Positions 1 through 12,400 of a DNA stretch of 64,000 nt are shown here, piece after piece. The position numbers and the translations under genes are program-made. The number at the start of each line of letters is the position of its first letter. The first letter of the stretch is position 1. This stretch comes from Desmodus rotundus (taxonomy: Eukaryota; Chordata; Mammalia; Chiroptera; Phyllostomidae), in assembly GCF_022682495.2 (NCBI RefSeq), contig NW_026527269.1, positions 558,001 through 622,000 of the forward strand, read 5' to 3'. The notes beneath the pieces were generated by a model. It did no database searches. It saw only the letters and a program-made list of their open reading frames with translations, and was not told the DNA's origin.

Positions 1-2116
1 CCGTATCCTTGGAAACTGTATCCTAGGAAACCGCTTATCTCAGGAGGCCATTGTGCTCAGAACGCGAACCACAAGATTCTAGATCCTGACACACCGCATT
101 CTAGAATGCAGTATCCAAGGCAACCGTATCCTTGGAAACCGTATCCTAGGAAACCGCTTATCTCAGGAGGCAATTGCGCTCAGAACCCGCACCACAAGAT
201 TCTAGATCCTGACACACCGCATTCTAGAATGCAGTAACCAAGGCAACCGTATCCTTGGAAACCGTATCCTAGGAAACCGCTTATCTCAGGAGGCCGATGT
301 ACTCAGAACCCGCACCACAAGATTCTAGATCCTCACACACCGCATTCTAGACGCCGTATCCAAGGCAACCATATCCTTGGAAACCGTATCATAGGAACCG
401 CTTATCTCAGGAGGCCATTGTGCTCAGAACCCGCACCACAAGATTCTATATCCTGACACACCGCATTCTAGAATGCAGTAACCAAGGCACCGTATCCTTG
501 GAAAACGTATCCTAGGAAACCGCTTATCTCAGGAGGCCGTTGTGCTCAGAACCCGCACCACGAGATTCTAGATCCTGACACACCGCATTCTAGAATGCAG
601 TAACCAAGGCAACCGTATCCTTGGAAACCGTATCCTAGGAAACCGCTTATCTCAGGAGGCCGTTGTGCTCAGAATCGGCACCACAAGATTCTAGATCCTG
701 ACACACCGCATTCTAGAATGCAGTAACCAAGGCAACCGTATCCTTGGAAACCGTATCCTAGGAAACCGCTTATCTCAGGAGGCCGTTGTGCTCAGAATCG
801 GCACCACAAGATTCTAGATCCTGACACACCGCATTCTAGAATGCAGTATCCAAGGCAACCGTATCCTTGGAAACCGTATCCTAGGAAACCGCTTATCTCA
901 GGAGGCCGTTGTGCTCAGAATCGGCACCACAAGATTCTAGATCCTGACACACCGCATTCTAGAATGCAGTAACCAAGGCAACCGTATCCTTGGAAACCGT
1001 ATCCTAGGAAACCGCTTATCTCAGGAGGCCATTGTGCTCTGAACCCGCACCACAAGATTCTAGATCCTGACACACCGCATTCTAGAATGCAGTAACCAAG
1101 GCACCGTATCCTTGGAAACCGTATCCTAGGAAACGGCTTACCCTGGAGGCCATTGTGCTCAGAACCCGCAACACAAGATTCTAGATCCTGACACACCGCA
1201 TTCTAGAATGCAGTATGCAAGGCAACCGTATCCTTGGAAACCGTATCCTAGGAAACCGCTTATATCAGGAGGCCATTGTGCTCAGAACCCGCACCACAAG
1301 ATTCTAGATCATGACACACAGCATTCTAGAAGGCAGTATCCAAGGCAACCGTATCCTTGGAAACCCTATCCTAGGAAACCGCTTATCTCAGGAAGCCGTT
1401 GTGCTCAGAACCCGCAACACAAGATTCTAGATCCTGACACACCGCATTCCAGAATGCAGTATCCAAGGCAACCGTATCCTTGGAAACCGTATCCTAGGAA
1501 ACCGCTTATCTCAGGAGGCCATTGTGCTCAGAACCCGCACCACAAGATTCTAGATCCCGACACACCGCATTCTAGAATGCAGTAACCAAGGCAACCGTAT
1601 CCTTGGAAACCGTATCCTAGGAAACCGCTTATCTCAGGAGGCCGTTGTGCTCAGAACCGGCACCACAAGATTCTAGATCCCGCCACACCGCATTCTAGAA
1701 TGCAGTAACCAAGGCAACCGTATCCTTGGAAACCGTATCCTAGGAAACCGCTTATCTCAGGAGGCCATTGTGCTCAGAACCCGCACCACAAGATTCTAGA
1801 TCCTGACACACCGCATTCTAGAATGCAGTATCCAAGGCAACCGTATCCTTGGAAACCGTATCCAGGGAACCGCTTATCTGAGGAGGCCATTGTGCTCAGA
1901 ACCCGCACCACCAGATTCTAGATCCTGACACACCGCATTCTAGAATGCAGTAACCAAGGCACCGTATCCTTGGAAACCGTATCCTAGGAAACGGCTTACC
2001 CTGGAGGCCATTGTGCTCAGAACCCGCAACACAAGATTCTAGATCCTGACACACCGCATTCTAGAATGCAGTATCCAAGGCAACCGTATCCTTGGAAACC
2101 GTATCCTAGGAAACCG

Positions 2117-2647
2117 CTTACTCTGGAGACGATTGTGCTCAGAACCCGTCCCACAAGATTCTAGATCCTGTTACACCATATTCTAGAACACCGTATCCAA
2201 GGCAACCGTATCCTTGGAAACCATATCCAAGAAACCACTTATCTCTGGAGACCATTATTTTCAGAATCTGTTCCCAAGATTCTAGATCCTGACACACCAC
2301 ATTCTAGAACGCCGTATGCAAGGCAACCGTATTCTTGGAGTCCGTATCCTAGGAAACCGCGTATTCCTGTAGACTATTATTCTCTCAACCCGACCAACAA
2401 TATTCTAGATCCTGACACACCACATTCTAGAACACCGTGTCCACGGCAACTGTATCCTGGAAACCCTATCCTAGGAAACCGCTTACTCTAGAGACCATAG
2501 AGCTCAGAACCCGTCCCACAAGATGCAAGATCCTGACACACCGCATTCTAGAATGCAGTATCCAAGGCAACCGTATACTTGGAAACCGTATCCTAGGAAA
2601 CCGCTTACTCTAGAGACCATAGAGCTCAGAAACCGTCCCACAAGATG
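2117..2647 (+). repeat. Diverged cassette D, copy 1
   Basis: This run of about four diverged monomers is marked by CTTACTCTGGAGACGATTG, CCTGTTACACCATATTC, CCATTATTTTCAGAATCTG, GACTATTATTCTCTCAACC and, at the end, GAGACCATAGAGCTCAG twice. Several monomers are a base or more shorter than 123 bp, and the right-hand palindrome is mutated. Ten copies occur in the window. This one has the CCATATCCAAG subtype. No coding or mobile-element features are visible in it. Confidence 0.85.
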
Positions 2648-4437
2648 CAAGATCCTGACACACCGCATTCTAGAATGCAGTATCCAAGGCAACCGTATCC
2701 TTGGAAACCGTATCCTAGGAAACCGCTTATCTCAGGAGGCCGTTGTGCTCAGAACCCGCACCACAAGATTCTAGATCCTGACACACCGCATTCTAGAATG
2801 CAGTAACCAAGGCAACCGTATCCTTGGAAACCGTATCCTAGGAAACCGCTTATCTCAGGAGGCCGTTGTGCTCAGAACCCGCACCACAAGATTCTAGATC
2901 CTGACACACCGCATTCTAGAATGCAGTAACAAAGGCACCGTATCCTTGGAAACCGTATCCTAGGAAACGGCTTACTCTGGAGGCCATTGTGGTCAGAACC
3001 CGCAACACAAGATTCGAGATCCTGACACACCGCATTCTAGAATGCAGTATCCAAGGCAACCGTATACTTGGAAACCGTATCCTAGGAAACCGCTTATCTC
3101 AGGAGGCCGTTGTGCTCAGAACCCGCACCACAAGATTCTAGATCCTGACACACCGCATTCCAGAATGCAGTATCCAAGGCAACGGTATCCTTGGAAACCG
3201 TATCCTAGGAAACCGCTTATCTCAGGAGGCCGTTGTGCTCAGAACCCGCACCACAAGATTCTAGATCCTGACACACCGCATTCTAGAATGCAGTAACCAA
3301 GGCAACCGTATCCTTGGAAACCGTATCCTAGGAAACCGCTTATCTCAAGCGGCCGATGTGCTCAGAACCCGCACCACAAGATTCTATATCCTGACACACC
3401 GCATTCTAGAATGCAGTAACCAAGGCAACCGTATCCTTGGAAACCGTATCCTAGGAAACCGCTTATCTCAGGAGGCCGTTGTGCTCAGAACCCGCACTAC
3501 AAGATTCTAGATCCTGACACACCGCATTCTAGAATGCAGTATCCAAGGCATCCGTATCCTTGGAAACCGTATCGAGGGAACCGCTTATCTCAGGAGGCCA
3601 TTGTGCTCAGAACCCGCACCACAAGATTCTAGATCCTGACACACCGCATTCTAGAATGCAGTAACCAAGGCACCGTATCCTTGGAAACCGTATCCTAGGA
3701 AACGGCTTACCCTGGAGGCCATTGTGCTCAGAACCCGCAACACAAGATTCTAGATCCTGACACACCGCATTCTAGAATGCAGTATCCAAGGCAACGGTAT
3801 CCTTGGAAACCGTATGCTAGGAAACCGCTTATCTCAGGAGGCCGTTGTGCTCAGAACCCGCACCACAAGATTCTAGATCCTGACACACCGCATTCTAGAA
3901 TGCAGTAACAAAGGCACCGTATCCTTGGAAACCGTATCCTAGGAAACGGCTTACTCTGGAGGCCATTGTGCTCAGAACCCGCAACACAAGATTCTAGATC
4001 CTGACACACCGCATTCTAGAATGCAGTATCCAAGGCAACCGTATACTTGGAAACCGTATCCTAGGAAACCGCTTATCGCAGGAGGCCATTGTGCTCAGAA
4101 CCCGCACCACAAGATTCTAGATCCCGACACACCGCATTCTAGAATGCAGTAACCAAGGCAACCGTATCCTTGGAAACCGTATCCAGGGAACCGCTTATCT
4201 GAGGAGGCCATTGTGCTCAGAACCCGCACCACCAGATTCTAGATCCTGACACACCGCATTCTAGAATGCAGTAACCAAGGCACCGTATCCTTGGAAACCG
4301 TATCCTAGGAAACGGCTTACCCTGGAGGCCATTGTGCTCAGAACCCGCAACACAAGATTCTAGATCCTGACACACCGCATTCTAGAATGCAGTATCCAAG
4401 GCAACCGTATCCTTGGAAACCGTATCCTAGGAAACCG

Positions 4438-4968
4438 CTTACTCTGGAGACGATTGTGCTCAGAACCCGTCCCACAAGATTCTAGATCCTGTTACACCAT
4501 ATTCTAGAACACCGTATCCAAGGCAACCGTATCCTTGGAAACCATATCCAAGAAACCACTTATCTCTGGAGACCATTATTTTCAGAATCTGTTCCCAAGA
4601 TTCTAGATCCTGACACACCACATTCTAGAACGCCGTATGCAAGGCAACCGTATTCTTGGAGTCCGTATCCTAGGAAACCGCGTATTCCTGTAGACTATTA
4701 TTCTCTCAACCCGACCAACAATATTCTAGATACTGACACACCACATTCTAGAACACCGTGTCCACGGCAACTGTATCCTGGAAACCCTTGCCTAGGAAAC
4801 CGCTTACTCTAGAGACCATAGAGCTCAGAACCCGTCCCACAAGATGCAAGATCCTGACACACCGCATTCTAGAATGCAGTATCCAAGGCAACCGTATCCT
4901 TGGAAACCGTATCCTAGGAAACCGCTTACTCTAGAGACCATAGAGCTCAGAAACCGTCCCACAAGATG
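4438..4968 (+). repeat. Diverged cassette D, copy 2
   Basis: Same cassette as at 2117, 2321 bp downstream. It is told apart by GATACTGACAC near 4731 and CCTTGCCTAGG near 4788. Both variants return only in the copy at 22674, so that pair descends from one larger duplication. Confidence 0.85.
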
Positions 4969-7129
4969 CAAGATCCTGACACACCGCATTCTAGAATGCA
5001 GTATCCAAGGCAACCGTATCCTTGGAAACCGTATCCTAGGAAACCGCTTATCTCAGGAGGCCGTTGTGCTCAGAACCCGCACCACAAGATTCTAGATCCT
5101 GACACACCGAATTCTAGAATGCCTTATCCAAGGCAACCGTATCCTTGGAAACCGTATCCTAGGAAACCGCTTATCTCAGGAGGCCGTTGTGCTCAGAACC
5201 CGCACCACAAGATTCTAGATCCTGACACACCGCATTCTAGAATGCAGTATCCAAGGCAACCGTATCCTTGGAAACCGTATCCTAGGAAACGGCTTACCCT
5301 GGAGGCCATTGTGCTCAGAACCCGCAACACAAGATTCTAGATCCTGACACACCGCATTCTAGAATGCAGTATCCAAGGCAACCGTATCCTTGGAAACCGT
5401 ATGCTAGGAAACCGCTTATCTCAGGAGGTCATTGTGCTCAGAACCCGCACCACAAGATTCTAGATCCTGACACACCGCATTCTAGAATGCAGTATCCAAG
5501 GCAACCGTATCCTTGGAAACCGTATCCTAGGAAACGGCTTATCTCAGGAGGCCATTGTGCTCAGAACCCGCACCACAAGATTCTAGATCCTGACACACCG
5601 AATTCTAGAATGCCTTATCCAAGGCAACCGTATCCTTGGAAACCGTATCCTAGGAAACCGCTTATCTCAGGAGGCCGTTGTGCTCAGAACCCGCACCACA
5701 AGATTCTAGATCCTGACACACCGCATTCTAGAATGCAGTATCCAAGGCAACCGTATCCTTGGAAACCGTATCCAAGGAAACGGCTTATCTCAGGAGGCCG
5801 TTTGCTCAGAACCCGCACCGCAAGATTCTAGATCCTGACACACCGCATTCTAGAATGCAGTAACCAAGGCAACCGTATCCTTGGAAACCGTATCCTAGGA
5901 AACCGCTTATCTCAGGAGGCCGTTGTGCTCAGAACCCGCACCACAAGATTCTAGATCCTGACAAACCGAATTCTCGAATGCAGTAACCAAGGCAACCGTA
6001 TCCTTGGAAGCCGTATCCTTGGAAACCGCTTATCTCAGGAGGCCGTTGTGCTCAGAACCCGCACCACAAGATTCTAGATCCTGACACACCACATTCTAGA
6101 ATGCAGTAACCAAGGCACCGTATCCTTGGAAACGGTATCCTAGGAAGCGGCTTACTCTGGAGGCCATTGTGCTCAGAACCCGCAACACAAGATTCTAGAT
6201 CCTGACACACCGCATTCTAGAATGCAGTATCCAAGGCAACCGTATCCTTGAAAACCGTATCCTAGGAAACCGCTTATCTCAGGAGGCCGTTGTGCTCAGA
6301 ACCCGCACCACAAGATTCTAGATCCTGACACACTGCATTCTAGAATGCAGTAACCAAGGCAACCGTATCCTTGGAAACCGTATCCTAGGAAACCGCTTAT
6401 CTCAGGGGGCCATTGTGCTCAGAACCCGCACCACAAGATTCTAGATCCTGACACACCGCATTCTAGAATGCAGTAACCAAGGCACCGTATCCTTGGAAAC
6501 CGTATCCTAGGAAACCGCTTACTCTAGAGACCATAGAGCTCAGAACCCGTCCCACAAGATGCAAGATCCTGACACACCGCATTCTAGAATGCAGTATCCA
6601 AGGCAACCGTATCCTTGGAAACCGTATCCTAGGAAACCGCTTACTCTAGAGACCATAGAGCTCAGAAACCGTCCCACAAGATTCTAGATCCTGACACACC
6701 GCATTCTAGAATGCAGTAACCAAGGCAACCGTGTCCTTGGAAACCGTATCCTATGAAACCGCTTATCTCAGGAGGCCGTTGTGCTCAGAACCCGCACCAC
6801 AAGATTCTAGATCCTGACACACCGCATTCTAGAATGCAGTAACCAAGGCAACCGTATCCTTGGAAACCGTATCCTAGGAAACCGCTTATCTCAGGAGGCC
6901 ATTGTGCTCAGAACCCGCACCACAAGATTCTAGATCCTGACACACCGCATTCTAGAATACAGTATCCAAGGCAACCGTATCCTTGGAAACCGTATCCTAG
7001 GAAACCGCTTATCTCAGGAGGCCATTGTGCTCTGAACGCGAACCACAAGATTTAGATCCTGACACACCGCATTCTAGAATGCAGTATCCAAGGCAACCGT
7101 ATCCTTGGAAACCGTATCCTAGGAAACCG

Positions 7130-7660
7130 CTTACTCTGGAGACGATTGTGCTCAGAACCCGTCCCACAAGATTCTAGATCCTGTTACACCATATTCTAGA
7201 ACACCGTATCCAAGGCAACCGTATCCTTGGAAACCATATACAAGAAACCACTTATCTCTGGAGACCATTATTTTCAGAATCTGTTCCCAAGATTCTAGAT
7301 CCTGACACACCACATTCTAGAACGCCGTATGCAAGGCAACCGTATTCTTGGAGTCCGTATCCTAGGAAACCGCGTATTCCTGTAGACTATTATTCTCTCA
7401 ACCCGACCAACAATATTCTAGATCCTGACACACCACATTCTAGAACACCGTGTCCACGGCAACTGTATCCTGGAAACCCTATCCTAGGAAACCGCTTACT
7501 CTAGAGACCATAGAGCTCAGAACCCGTCCCACAAGATGCAAGATCCTGACACACCGCATTCTAGAATGCAGTATCCAAGGCAACCGTATCCTTGGAAACC
7601 GTATCCTAGGAAACCGCTTACTCTAGAGACCATAGAGCTCAGAAACCGTCCCACAAGATT
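7130..7660 (+). repeat. Diverged cassette D, copy 3
   Basis: First of four cassettes carried by the 977-bp array. It has the CCATATACAAG subtype instead of CCATATCCAAG, and its tail runs into CAAGATTCTAG where copies 1 and 2 have CAAGATGCAAG. Confidence 0.85.
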
Positions 7661-8106
7661 CTAGATCCTGACACACCGCATTCTAGAATGCAGTAACCAA
7701 GGCAACCGTGTCCTTGGAAACCGTATCCTATGAAACCGCTTATCTCAGGAGGCCGTTGTGCTCAGAACCCGCACCACAAGATTCTAGATCCTGACACACC
7801 GCATTCTAGAATGCAGTAACCAAGGCAACCGTATCCTTGGAAACCGTATCCTAGGAAACCGCTTATCTCAGGAGGCCATTGTGCTCAGAACCCGCACCAC
7901 AAGATTCTAGATCCTGACACACCGCATTCTAGAATACAGTATCCAAGGCAACCGTATCCTTGGAAACCGTATCCTAGGAAACCGCTTATCTCAGGAGGCC
8001 ATTGTGCTCTGAACGCGAACCACAAGATTTAGATCCTGACACACCGCATTCTAGAATGCAGTATCCAAGGCAACCGTATCCTTGGAAACCGTATCCTAGG
8101 AAACCG

Positions 8107-8637
8107 CTTACTCTGGAGACGATTGTGCTCAGAACCCGTCCCACAAGATTCTAGACCCTGTTACACCATATTCTAGAACACCGTATCCAAGGCAACCGTA
8201 TCCTTGGAAACCATATACAAGAAACCACTTATCTCTGGAGACCATTATTTTCAGAATCTGTTCCCAAGATTCTAGATCCTGACACACCACATTCTAGAAC
8301 GCCGTATGCAAGGCAACCGTATTCTTGGAGTCCGTATCCTAGGAAACCGCGTATTCCTGTAGACTATTATTCTCTCAACCCGACCAACAATATTCTAGAT
8401 CCTGACACACCACATTCTAGAACACCGTGTCCACGGCAACTGTATCCTGGAAACCCTATCCTAGGAAACCGCTTACTCTAGAGACCATAGAGCTCAGAAC
8501 CCGTCCCACAAGATGCAAGATCCTGACACACCGCATTCTAGAATGCAGTATCCAAGGCAACCGTATCCTTGGAAACCGTATCCTAGGAAACCGCTTACTC
8601 TAGAGACCATAGAGCTCAGAAACCGTCCCACAAGATT
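8107..8637 (+). repeat. Diverged cassette D, copy 4
   Basis: Exactly 977 bp after copy 3 and nearly identical to it. The one difference I noticed is CTAGACCCTG instead of CTAGATCCTG near 8156. Confidence 0.85.
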
Positions 8638-9083
8638 CTAGATCCTGACACACCGCATTCTAGAATGCAGTAACCAAGGCAACCGTGTCCTTGGAAACCG
8701 TATCCTATGAAACCGCTTATCTCAGGAGGCCGTTGTGCTCAGAACCCGCACCACAAGATTCTAGATCCTGACACACCGCATTCTAGAATGCAGTAACCAA
8801 GGCAACCGTATCCTTGGAAACCGTATCCTAGGAAACCGCTTATCTCAGGAGGCCATTGTGCTCAGAACCCGCACCACAAGATTCTAGATCCTGACACACC
8901 GCATTCTAGAATACAGTATCCAAGGCAACCGTATCCTTGGAAACCGTATCCTAGGAAACCGCTTATCTCAGGAGGCCATTGTGCTCTGAACGCGAACCAC
9001 AAGATTTAGATCCTGACACACCGCATTCTAGAATGCAGTATCCAAGGCAACCGTATCCTTGGAAACCGTATCCTAGGAAACCG

Positions 9084-9614
9084 CTTACTCTGGAGACGAT
9101 TGTGCTCAGAACCCGTCCCACAAGATTCTAGATCCTGTTACACCATATTCTAGAACACCGTATCCAAGGCAACCGTATCCTTGGAAACCATATACAAGAA
9201 ACCACTTATCTCTGGAGACCATTATTTTCAGAATCTGTTCCCAAGATTCTAGATCCTGACACACCACATTCTAGAACGCCGTATGCAAGGCAACCGTATT
9301 CTTGGAGTCCGTATCCTAGGAAACCGCGTATTCCTGTAGACTATTATTCTCTCAACCCGACCAACAATATTCTAGATCCTGACACACCACATTCTAGAAC
9401 ACCGTGTCCACGGCAACTGTATCCTGGAAACCCTATCCTAGGAAACCGCTTACTCTAGAGACCATAGAGCTCAGAACCCGTCCCACAAGATGCAAGATCC
9501 TGACACACCGCATTCTAGAATGCAGTATCCAAGGCAACCGTATCCTTGGAAACCGTATCCTAGGAAACCGCTTACTCTAGAGACCATAGAGCTCAGAAAC
9601 CGTCCCACAAGATT
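9084..9614 (+). repeat. Diverged cassette D, copy 5
   Basis: Exactly 977 bp after copy 4, with the CCATATACAAG subtype and CTAGATCCTG restored. Confidence 0.85.
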
Positions 9615-10060
9615 CTAGATCCTGACACACCGCATTCTAGAATGCAGTAACCAAGGCAACCGTGTCCTTGGAAACCGTATCCTATGAAACCGCTTATCTC
9701 AGGAGGCCGTTGTGCTCAGAACCCGCACCACAAGATTCTAGATCCTGACACACCGCATTCTAGAATGCAGTAACCAAGGCAACCGTATCCTTGGAAACCG
9801 TATCCTAGGAAACCGCTTATCTCAGGAGGCCATTGTGCTCAGAACCCGCACCACAAGATTCTAGATCCTGACACACCGCATTCTAGAATACAGTATCCAA
9901 GGCAACCGTATCCTTGGAAACCGTATCCTAGGAAACCGCTTATCTCAGGAGGCCATTGTGCTCTGAACGCGAACCACAAGATTTAGATCCTGACACACCG
10001 CATTCTAGAATGCAGTATCCAAGGCAACCGTATCCTTGGAAACCGTATCCTAGGAAACCG

Positions 10061-10591
10061 CTTACTCTGGAGACGATTGTGCTCAGAACCCGTCCCACAA
10101 GATTCTAGATCCTGTTACACCATATTCTAGAACACCGTATCCAAGGCAACCGTATCCTTGGAAACCATATACAAGAAACCACTTATCTCTGGAGACCATT
10201 ATTTTCAGAATCTGTTCCCAAGATTCTAGATCCTGACACACCACATTCTAGAACGCCGTATGCAAGGCAACCGTATTCTTGGAGTCCGTATCCTAGGAAA
10301 CCGCGTATTCCTGTAGACTATTATTCTCTCAACCCGACCAACAATATTCTAGATCCTGACACACCACATTCTAGAACACCGTGTCCACGGCAACTGTATC
10401 CTGGAAACCCTATCCTAGGAAACCGCTTACTCTAGAGACCATAGAGCTCAGAACCCGTCCCACAAGATGCAAGATCCTGACACACCGCATTCTAGAATGC
10501 AGTATCCAAGGCAACCGTATCCTTGGAAACCGTATCCTAGGAAACCGCTTACTCTAGAGACCATAGAGCTCAGAAACCGTCCCACAAGATT
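10061..10591 (+). repeat. Diverged cassette D, copy 6
   Basis: Exactly 977 bp after copy 5; the last cassette of the 977-bp array. Same subtype as copies 3 to 5. Confidence 0.85.
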
Positions 10592-11040
10592 CTAGATCCT
10601 GACACACCGCATTCTAGAATGCAGTAACCAAGGCAACCGTGTCCTTGGAAACCGTATCCTATGAAACCGCTTATCTCAGGAGGCCGTTGTGCTCAGAACC
10701 CGCACCACAAGATTCTAGATCCTGACACACCGCATTCTAGAATGCAGTAACCAAGGCAACCGTATCCTTGGAAACCGTATCCTAGGAAACCGCTTATCTC
10801 AGGAGGCCATTGTGCTCAGAACCCGCACCACAAGATTCTAGATCCTGACACACCGCATTCTAGAATACAGTATCCAAGGCAACCGTATCCTTGGAAACCG
10901 TATCCTAGGAAACCGCTTATCTCAGGAGGCCATTGTGCTCTGAACGCGAACCACAAGATTTAGATCCTGACACACCGCATTCTAGAATGCAGTATCCAAG
11001 GCAACCGTATCCTTGGAAACCGTATCCTAGGAAACCGCTT

Positions 11041-12400
11041 ATCTCAGGAGGCAATTGCGCTCAGAACCCGCACCACAAGATTCTAGATCCTGACACACCG
11101 CATTCTAGAATGCAGTAACCAAGGCAACCGTATTCTTGGAAACCTTATCCTAGGAAACCGCTTATCTCAGGAGGCCATTGTGCTCAGAACCCGCACCAGA
11201 AGATTCTAGACCCTGACACACCGCATTCTAGAATGCAGTATCCAAGGCCACCGTATACTTGGAAACCGTATCCTAGGAAACCGCTTATCTCAGGAGGCCA
11301 TAGTGCTCAGAACCCGCACCACAAGATTCTAGATCCTGACACACAGCATTCTAGAATGCAGTATCCAAGGCATCCGTATCATTGGAAACCGTATCCTAGT
11401 AAACGGCTTACTCTGGAGGCCATTGTGCTCAGAACCAGCACCACAAGATCCAGATCCTGACACACCGTATTCTAGAATGCAGTATCCAAGGCAACCGTAT
11501 CCTTGGAAACCTTATCCTAGGAAACCGCTTATCTCAGGAGGCCGTTGTGCTCAGAACCCGCACCACAAGATTCTAGATTCTGACACACCGCATTCTAGAA
11601 TGCAGTAACCAAGGCAACCGTATCCTTGGAAACCGTATCCTAGGAAACCGCTTATCTCAGGAGGCTATTGTGCTCAGAACCCGCACCACAAGATTCTAGA
11701 TCCTGACACACCGCATTCTAGAATGCAGTAACCAAGGCAACCGTATCCTTGGAAACCGTATCCTAGGAAACCGCTCTTCTCAAGAGGCCATTGTGCTCAG
11801 AACCCGCACCACAAGATTCTAGATCCTGACACACCGCATTCTAGAATGCAGTAACCAAGGCAACCGTGTCCTTGGAAACCGTATCCTATGAAACCGCTTA
11901 TCTCAGGAGGCCGTTGTGCTCAGAACCCGCACCACAAGATTCTAGATCCTGACACACCGCATTCTAGAATGCAGTAACCAAGGCAACCGTATCCTTGGAA
12001 ACCGTATCCTAGGAAACGGCTTACTCTGGAGGCCATTGTGCTCAGAACCCGCACCACAAGATTCTAGATCCTGACACACCGCATTCTAGAATGCAGTATC
12101 CAAGGCAACCGTATCCTTGGAAACCGTATCCTAGGAAACCGCTTATCTCAGGAGGCCATTGTGCTCAGAACCCGCACCACAAGGTTCTAGATCCTGACAC
12201 ACCGCATTCTAGAATGCAGTATCCAAGGCAACCGTATCCTTGGAAACCGTATCCTAGGAAACCGCTTATCTCAGGAGGCCATTGTGCTCAGAACGCGAAC
12301 CACAAGATTCTAGATCCTGACACACCGCATTCTAGAATGCAGTAACCAAGGCAACCGTATCCTTGGAAACCGTATCCTAGGAAACCGCTTATCTCAGGAG
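11041..12400 (+). repeat. G-type segment, copy 1
   Basis: About eleven monomers marked by GGAGGCAATTGCG, GGCCATAGTGCTC, CCTAGTAAACGGC, AAGATCCAGATCC, CCGCTCTTCTCA and CCTATGAAACCG. It continues directly from the fifth 977-bp copy. The same order of variants returns at 15100-16444 (offset 4044), and relatives lie near 40190-41330 and 56700-60290. Confidence 0.8.

Larger units (their letters stand above)
1..6520 (+). repeat. Block A, copy 1 (left edge open)
   Basis: This roughly 53-monomer segment reappears at 18237-24880. The offset is 18236 bp up to about 5950 and 18359 bp after that, because the second copy holds one extra monomer near 24180-24300. Shared private variants include the diverged cassettes at 2117 and 4438, CCTTGCCTAGG near 4788, and CTCAGGGGGCC near 6403. 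It ends where the 977-bp array starts. The window begins inside the unit (base 1 equals bases 16521 and 18237), so its true left border is not visible. Confidence 0.88.
6514..11040 (+). repeat. 977-bp higher-order repeat array, about 4.6 copies
   Basis: An eight-monomer unit of 977 bp (eight times 123 minus 7) is repeated in tandem: 6514-7490, 7491-8467, 8468-9444, 9445-10421 and a partial copy from 10422. The spacing is exact: the marker GCCATTGTGCTCTGAACGCG starts at 7021, 7998, 8975, 9952 and 10929. Each full unit contains one diverged cassette D, two GTAACC-type monomers and a monomer with GAATACAG. Copies looked almost identical; I noticed one difference, near 8156. The last copy turns into other sequence near 11041, at GGAGGCAATTGCG. 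Since 977 is not a multiple of three, no reading frame carries through the array. Confidence 0.93.

Noticed and set aside
915..1196. Minus-strand open frames
   Set aside because: They are the reverse complement of the same repeats, recur at every duplicate copy with the same structure, and have no supporting signals.
2117..2647. Cassette D as a mobile unit because it has ten copies
   Set aside because: Copies come with flanking satellite in the larger duplications, so their spread is explained by block duplication and exchange. No insertion boundaries are visible.
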